From positions 1 through 64,000 of the IMG/VR virus record IMGVR_UViG_3300040801_002290: a stretch of 64,000 nt of DNA. The stretch is one strand, 5' to 3'. Below the pieces are notes generated by a model that was not told the DNA's origin, did no database searches, and saw only the letters and a list, made by a program, of their open reading frames with translations. A program made the translations under genes and the position numbers. Positions 60,956 to 64,000 of the stretch are shown in pieces (the stretch's first letter is position 1; each line of letters opens with the position of its first letter). The DNA is from a virus.

Positions 60956-61193
60956 CGGATGGCAAGCTGTACTTTGGGACGGTGAATACGAGCTTTACTC
61001 TAAACTCCGGTATGAGCCCATGTTCGTAGGGGTTTTACATAATCCGGACAAAAGAAAAGAGGTTCTAAAGCTCTGGGACGATACCTCAAACGAGTGGGTA
61101 GACTGCGAGCCAGGAACTTACATTGCCCGAGATGAACACGGGGTTTTTCATTCGGTTACCAAAGAATTCGTTGACGAAAGAAGATTGAGATGA
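60936..61193 (+). CDS. Hypothetical protein, 85 residues
   Basis: ATG 60936 (MFTRLSNGWQAVLWDGEYELYSKL) lies inside the end of the upstream gene; GAAGAGG is near. The W...DCEPGTYIARDEHGVFHSVTKEF segment resembles PGDYG-like phage proteins. Probably paralogous in fold to the next gene. Confidence 0.75.
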   Translation: MFTRLSNGWQAVLWDGEYELYSKLRYEPMFVGVLHNPDKRKEVLKLWDDTSNEWVDCEPGTYIARDEHGVFHSVTKEFVDERRLR

Positions 61194-61468
61194 TTAAGAA
61201 TTATAGAAAAAGGCCGGTAGTAATTCAGGCCATACAGTACACAAAAGAGACTTGTGAAGAAATACACAGTTGGGCTGGACTAGAACCACATGAGTACCGA
61301 GACTACGTGTGTGGTGTTGAACCCATTCTAATACCTACCCTAGAAGGAGTTATGGAGGCTTCTCCGGGGGACTTTATCATTCGTGGTGTAAATGGAGAAT
61401 TTTATCCGTGCAAACCAGATATTTTTTATAAAACCTATGAGGATGTGCAAGAGGGAGTAGAGGAATGA
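61190..61468 (+). CDS. PGDYG-family phage protein
   Basis: It has 92 residues with YRKRPVVIQAIQY at the start and ASPGDFIIRGVNGEFYPCKPDIFYKTYE at the end, the conserved block of the PGDYG/PGDFI family of small phage proteins. Function is not established. Coupled by ATGA-type overlap. Confidence 0.88.
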   Translation: MIKNYRKRPVVIQAIQYTKETCEEIHSWAGLEPHEYRDYVCGVEPILIPTLEGVMEASPGDFIIRGVNGEFYPCKPDIFYKTYEDVQEGVEE

Positions 61469-61686
61469 TTAAACGTGCTGTGATTTTAATAACGGACCAA
61501 AGTAGCATCAAGTGGAGAGGGTGGAACGACCCTGTATTTCAGACACAAGGTGTTGAAGCCTCCGAAAAACTTCTGGCAGACCTACATACACTCGCTTCTG
61601 AGTGCGGAGCGTCAGATATACCTCACCTTCGCAACGCTGCCGCTCACGTTAGGGAGTGGCTGCCCAAGGAGGACGAAGATGAATGA
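61465..61686 (+). CDS. Small hypothetical protein, 73 residues
   Basis: MIKRAVILITDQSSIKWRGWND, then a helical region (LLADLHTLASECGASDIPHLR) and an acidic end. Overlaps the next gene at its start. Unknown. Confidence 0.75.
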   Translation: MIKRAVILITDQSSIKWRGWNDPVFQTQGVEASEKLLADLHTLASECGASDIPHLRNAAAHVREWLPKEDEDE

Positions 61687-61930
61687 CTTTGTAAAGAAAC
61701 TGCGCTCTGGTGCAGAAATGGTGGGGCGTGACCCGGAGCAGTACATGACTTTCCTCACCGTGGCTCAGGCAGACGCCGCCGCTGACCGCATCGAGGCTTT
61801 GGAGGCCGAGGTCAAGCGACTGCGGGAGATGCTGACCGGAGCATCAGCCGAGTTAGCCGCCGCCATCGACCACCTAGAGCGCGTCCGCTTGGAAGCCTCC
61901 CTGGCGGGGGGAGGAGACGAAGATGAGTGA
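61679..61930 (+). CDS. Coiled-coil protein, GC-rich module
   Basis: ATG 61679 follows GGAGGACGAAG (MNDFVKKLRSGAEMVG). Contains AADRIEALEAEVKRLREML, a coiled coil shared with the two following genes. The coding sequence is markedly more GC-rich than its surroundings. Confidence 0.78.
   Translation: MNDFVKKLRSGAEMVGRDPEQYMTFLTVAQADAAADRIEALEAEVKRLREMLTGASAELAAAIDHLERVRLEASLAGGGDEDE
61899..61928 (+). repeat. 30-nt direct repeat, copy 1
   Basis: CCCTGGCGGGGGGAGGAGAC... to ATGAGT recurs at 62197-62226 with two mismatches. Each copy contains the end of one coiled-coil gene and the ribosome binding site and start of the next. Confidence 0.85.
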
Positions 61931-62240
61931 CCTGAAAGAACGCCTTAGTTCCCCGATGGCCGTGTTCTATGGTTACGACGTAGACGACGGTGCGCTGCTG
62001 CGAGAAGCCGCCGACCGCATCGACGCCCTGGAGGCCGAGGTCGAGCGGCTGGAAGACCTAGCCGACACCTACCTCGTCACGCTAATGCGGTGCGCGAAGG
62101 ACGCCGAGCGGCTGCGGGTGCTTCTAGCCGATGCGAAGAACACCCTCTGGGATGCGGTGGACAGCGGGTACGCGGCACCCAAGAGCGTGCTAGCTGCCCT
62201 GGCGGGGGAAGGAGACGAGGATGAGTCAATCACCGTATGA
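61923..62240 (+). CDS. Coiled-coil protein, GC-rich module, 105 residues
   Basis: MSDLKERLSSPMAVFYGYDVDDGA with AADRIDALEAEVERLEDLAD, clearly a paralogue of the upstream gene. Start follows GGAGGAGACGA. It ends LAGEGDEDESITV, overlapping the next start. Confidence 0.78.
   Translation: MSDLKERLSSPMAVFYGYDVDDGALLREAADRIDALEAEVERLEDLADTYLVTLMRCAKDAERLRVLLADAKNTLWDAVDSGYAAPKSVLAALAGEGDEDESITV
62197..62226 (+). repeat. 30-nt direct repeat, copy 2
   Basis: Second copy of the repeat described at 61899-61928, again spanning a gene junction with a ribosome binding site and ATGAGT. Confidence 0.85.
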
Positions 62241-62640
62241 CGCTAGTCAGTTGCCCAACAGAACCGAAACACAAATTGAAGTTCTTGAACGAAGGCGAAG
62301 ACAGCTTATGTCTCGTAATGCAGCCCTGGAATCCGATATTAAGAGACTAAGAGAGCATCTTCGGGATTATGTTGAGACGGAAGATACCCTTACTGAGAAT
62401 CTTGACGAGTCCAGAGGAGAGATTGAAAAACTGAAAAATAAAGTTGCTGAATTAGAAAACATAATAGGGGCACAAAACCATGTTAAGGAGTTAGAAAGGG
62501 AAGTTAGAAGGCTCAGGGTAGCCTCAACTAATCTTCTCGCTCTACACCTACGAGCTTTAGAGGGTGACGTGGCAGAGCAAATCACTTGGGACGATGCTAT
62601 TTTTCGGTTGCACACTTCCCTGGTTGGGCTGCCAGAATGA
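62221..62640 (+). CDS. Long coiled-coil protein, 139 residues
   Basis: MSQSPYDASQLPNRTETQIEVLERRRRQLM, then continuous heptads (ESDIKRLREHLRDYVE..., EIEKLKNKVAELENII). No domain beyond the coiled coil; perhaps a scaffold or spanin-like rod without a signal. Confidence 0.78.
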   Translation: MSQSPYDASQLPNRTETQIEVLERRRRQLMSRNAALESDIKRLREHLRDYVETEDTLTENLDESRGEIEKLKNKVAELENIIGAQNHVKELEREVRRLRVASTNLLALHLRALEGDVAEQITWDDAIFRLHTSLVGLPE

Positions 62641-62831
62641 CAAGAGCAGAGTGGCACGACCATTTAGAGGGCTCTATTCTTCTTGTAGACAGTGAGATTG
62701 TTGCTGTAATAAGGTTAGTAGACCTTGATTTTGGATATAAAGCTTGGGATATTGATGGACATCTTTTTGGCGAGTTGCCCGCAGCTAAGAAATACGCCCA
62801 GCAAAGATATGCCTGGGCGCAACATCCGTAA
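62637..62831 (+). CDS. Small hypothetical protein, 64 residues
   Basis: ATG 62637 overlaps the TGA of the upstream gene (ATGA). MTRAEWHDHLEGSILLVDSEIV to YAWAQHP. Beta-rich centre. Unknown. Confidence 0.75.
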   Translation: MTRAEWHDHLEGSILLVDSEIVAVIRLVDLDFGYKAWDIDGHLFGELPAAKKYAQQRYAWAQHP

Positions 62832-62842
62832 GGAGCTAGAAT

Positions 62843-63196
62843 ATGAAAGATGAGATAGTAGCGGGATTAAGATGGATTAGCAAATACGCTACTCCCCAAC
62901 AAGAGTACGAGATGGTAGTTTGCAGAGATGCCGCAGATAAAATTGAAAAATTAGAGGCAGAACATGAAAGCCTCACGCTTTTACTGGAGAGGTTTAATAG
63001 CGCCGGGGAAAGAATTATTAGGATTGTCGGGGGAGACCCAGATAGACCTGATTACGTTGACACACTCAACGACCTTACGCTTGCCGTAATTGATGCCAGA
63101 AAAACCTTACACTCGTCTCCAAACTGTAGACTTTTGACAGAGAAAGTAAATGACAACTACTGTAGAAAATGTAGAGAGAGGCTTTTTAATGATTGA
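62843..63196 (+). CDS. Coiled-coil protein with C-terminal zinc knuckle
   Basis: It has 117 residues. DAADKIEKLEAEHESL links it to the coiled-coil family, and NCRLL...NDNYCRKCRERL suggests a zinc-binding end. It overlaps thyX by 8 nt. Confidence 0.75.
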   Translation: MKDEIVAGLRWISKYATPQQEYEMVVCRDAADKIEKLEAEHESLTLLLERFNSAGERIIRIVGGDPDRPDYVDTLNDLTLAVIDARKTLHSSPNCRLLTEKVNDNYCRKCRERLFND

Positions 63197-64000
63197 AGAC
63201 CTAAGAGAAAAACTAGAGTTTGCGGAAAACAACCCGGTAATATTCAACCAGAGGAACGTTTTAAATAAGGGGTTCGTACGACTGGTTGATTGGATTGGTA
63301 GCGACTCAAGGGTGGTTCAAGCAGCTAGGGTGTCTTATGGCAAAGGAACTAAGACCATAAGAGAAGACTCTGGTCTCATCGACTATCTTATGAGACATCG
63401 ACACACCTCACCTTTTGAGATGGTGTCGTTTACCTTTCATATTAAGCTGCCTCTGTTTGTCTTTGCCCAGCTAGTCAGACACAGGACCGCCAGCCTTAAT
63501 GCTAAGTCTGCAAGGTACTCTGTCATGGAAGATGAGTTTTATATTCCCGAGGAATTTAGACTGCAAAGCATGGAGAATAAGCAAGGAAGCGATAGCGTCC
63601 TCTCTGAGGAAACAAACCAATTTGCTATCAATAGCCTGATAAACTTCTGTGACGAGACTTATGGGGATTATGAATACCTTATTCAAATGGGTGTAGCTAG
63701 AGAACAGGCTCGTATGATTCTTCCTCAAAACCTTTACACGGAGGTCTATTGGACCCAGAATCTGCACAATCTTCTGCACCTTCTAAAGTTACGTCTTGAC
63801 CCTCACGCCCAGCAGGAGATTCGTGAATACGCAGAGGCGATTCATGAAATCATCACACCTATAGTGCCAATGTCCTTAGACTCCTGGGAAAAGCACGTTC
63901 TAGACAGCGTTTCTCTCTCAAAAGATGAAGTAGATATACTTATCAGAGCCGCCAAGGGGGACTCCCTAGAGGATGCTATGGTCTCTCATGCAGAACACAT
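63189..64000 (+). CDS. thyX: Flavin-dependent thymidylate synthase, 3' end outside window
   Basis: ATG 63189 opens MIEDLREKLEFAENNPV and stays open to the last base; at least 270 residues are visible. RHRHTSPFEMV and the ThyX signature RHRTASLNAKS (RHRx7S) followed by ARYSVMEDEFY are clear, as are the later ARMILPQN and WTQNLHNLLHLLKLR. It converts dUMP to dTMP with FAD and folate. It overlaps the upstream gene by 8 nt. Confidence 0.93.
   Translation, partial: MIEDLREKLEFAENNPVIFNQRNVLNKGFVRLVDWIGSDSRVVQAARVSYGKGTKTIREDSGLIDYLMRHRHTSPFEMVSFTFHIKLPLFVFAQLVRHRTASLNAKSARYSVMEDEFYIPEEFRLQSMENKQGSDSVLSEETNQFAINSLINFCDETYGDYEYLIQMGVAREQARMILPQNLYTEVYWTQNLHNLLHLLKLRLDPHAQQEIREYAEAIHEIITPIVPMSLDSWEKHVLDSVSLSKDEVDILIRAAKGDSLEDAMVSHAEH

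Overview
The window is a contiguous piece of a large tailed double-stranded DNA phage. Hallmarks are a large terminase subunit (40953-42884), an rIIA/rIIB pair (16257-19408), phage-type replication and recombination genes (DnaB-like helicase, RecA, Rad52-like annealing protein, RuvC-like resolvase, clamp-loader ATPase), nucleotide genes (class II ribonucleotide reductase with its own thioredoxin, ThyX, an IMPDH/GMP-reductase family enzyme) and very dense packing of small overlapping genes. Lipobox and signal-peptide proteins, two of them barrel-like, suggest a host with an outer membrane. Several mRNAs appear leaderless (a -10 box ending 5-7 nt before ATG), and the cargo (Ro60/TROVE protein, DraRnl-like RNA ligase, Rad52/DdrA-like protein) resembles genes known from Deinococcus. 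That host guess is inference only.

Layout. 1-14.7 kb, minus strand: 31 tRNA genes, all with encoded CCA, plus two tRNA-like relics, interspersed with small unknown genes, a nucleobase permease and a predicted barrel protein. 14.7-24.6 kb, minus: a 3D-domain protein, rIIB and rIIA, a SLOG protein, a tmRNA gene, lipoproteins, a tyrosine-phosphatase-like protein and a SNF2 helicase. 24.6-35.2 kb, minus: an RNA-repair region with an Rnl2-type ligase, a phosphoesterase, an RNase P RNA gene, a homing endonuclease, RtcB, a collagen-like protein, a (p)ppGpp-hydrolase-like HD protein, a TROVE/Ro60 protein and an adjacent candidate Y RNA. 35.3-40.4 kb, plus: a DarG-like macro-domain protein, PhoH and small genes. 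40.4-59.5 kb, minus: an HD protein, terminase, an IMPDH-like enzyme, a second RNA ligase, the clamp loader, Hsp20, a papain-like protease, a 13-residue Cys-rich peptide, the reductase and thioredoxin, nucleases, RecA, Rad52-like protein, DnaB and a replication initiator. 59.6-64 kb, plus: RuvC-like protein, small genes and thyX, which runs off the end.

Regulation. Two promoter classes stand out. One is near-consensus sigma-70 (TTGACA-N16-18-TATAAT). The other occurs at least 21 times: a CTCAT direct repeat (CTCATnnTTCTCAT) 11-12 nt upstream of a -10 box, in the position where T4 middle promoters carry the MotA box. Several copies are fused to the preceding terminator hairpin, stop codon or tRNA CCA end.

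The most unusual theme is RNA. The phage carries RNase P RNA, tmRNA, 31 tRNAs, RtcB, two RNA ligases, a nucleotidyltransferase, a Ro60 homologue and a probable Y-like RNA. Together these look like a phage-borne kit for making, repairing and quality-controlling tRNA and for rescuing stalled ribosomes.
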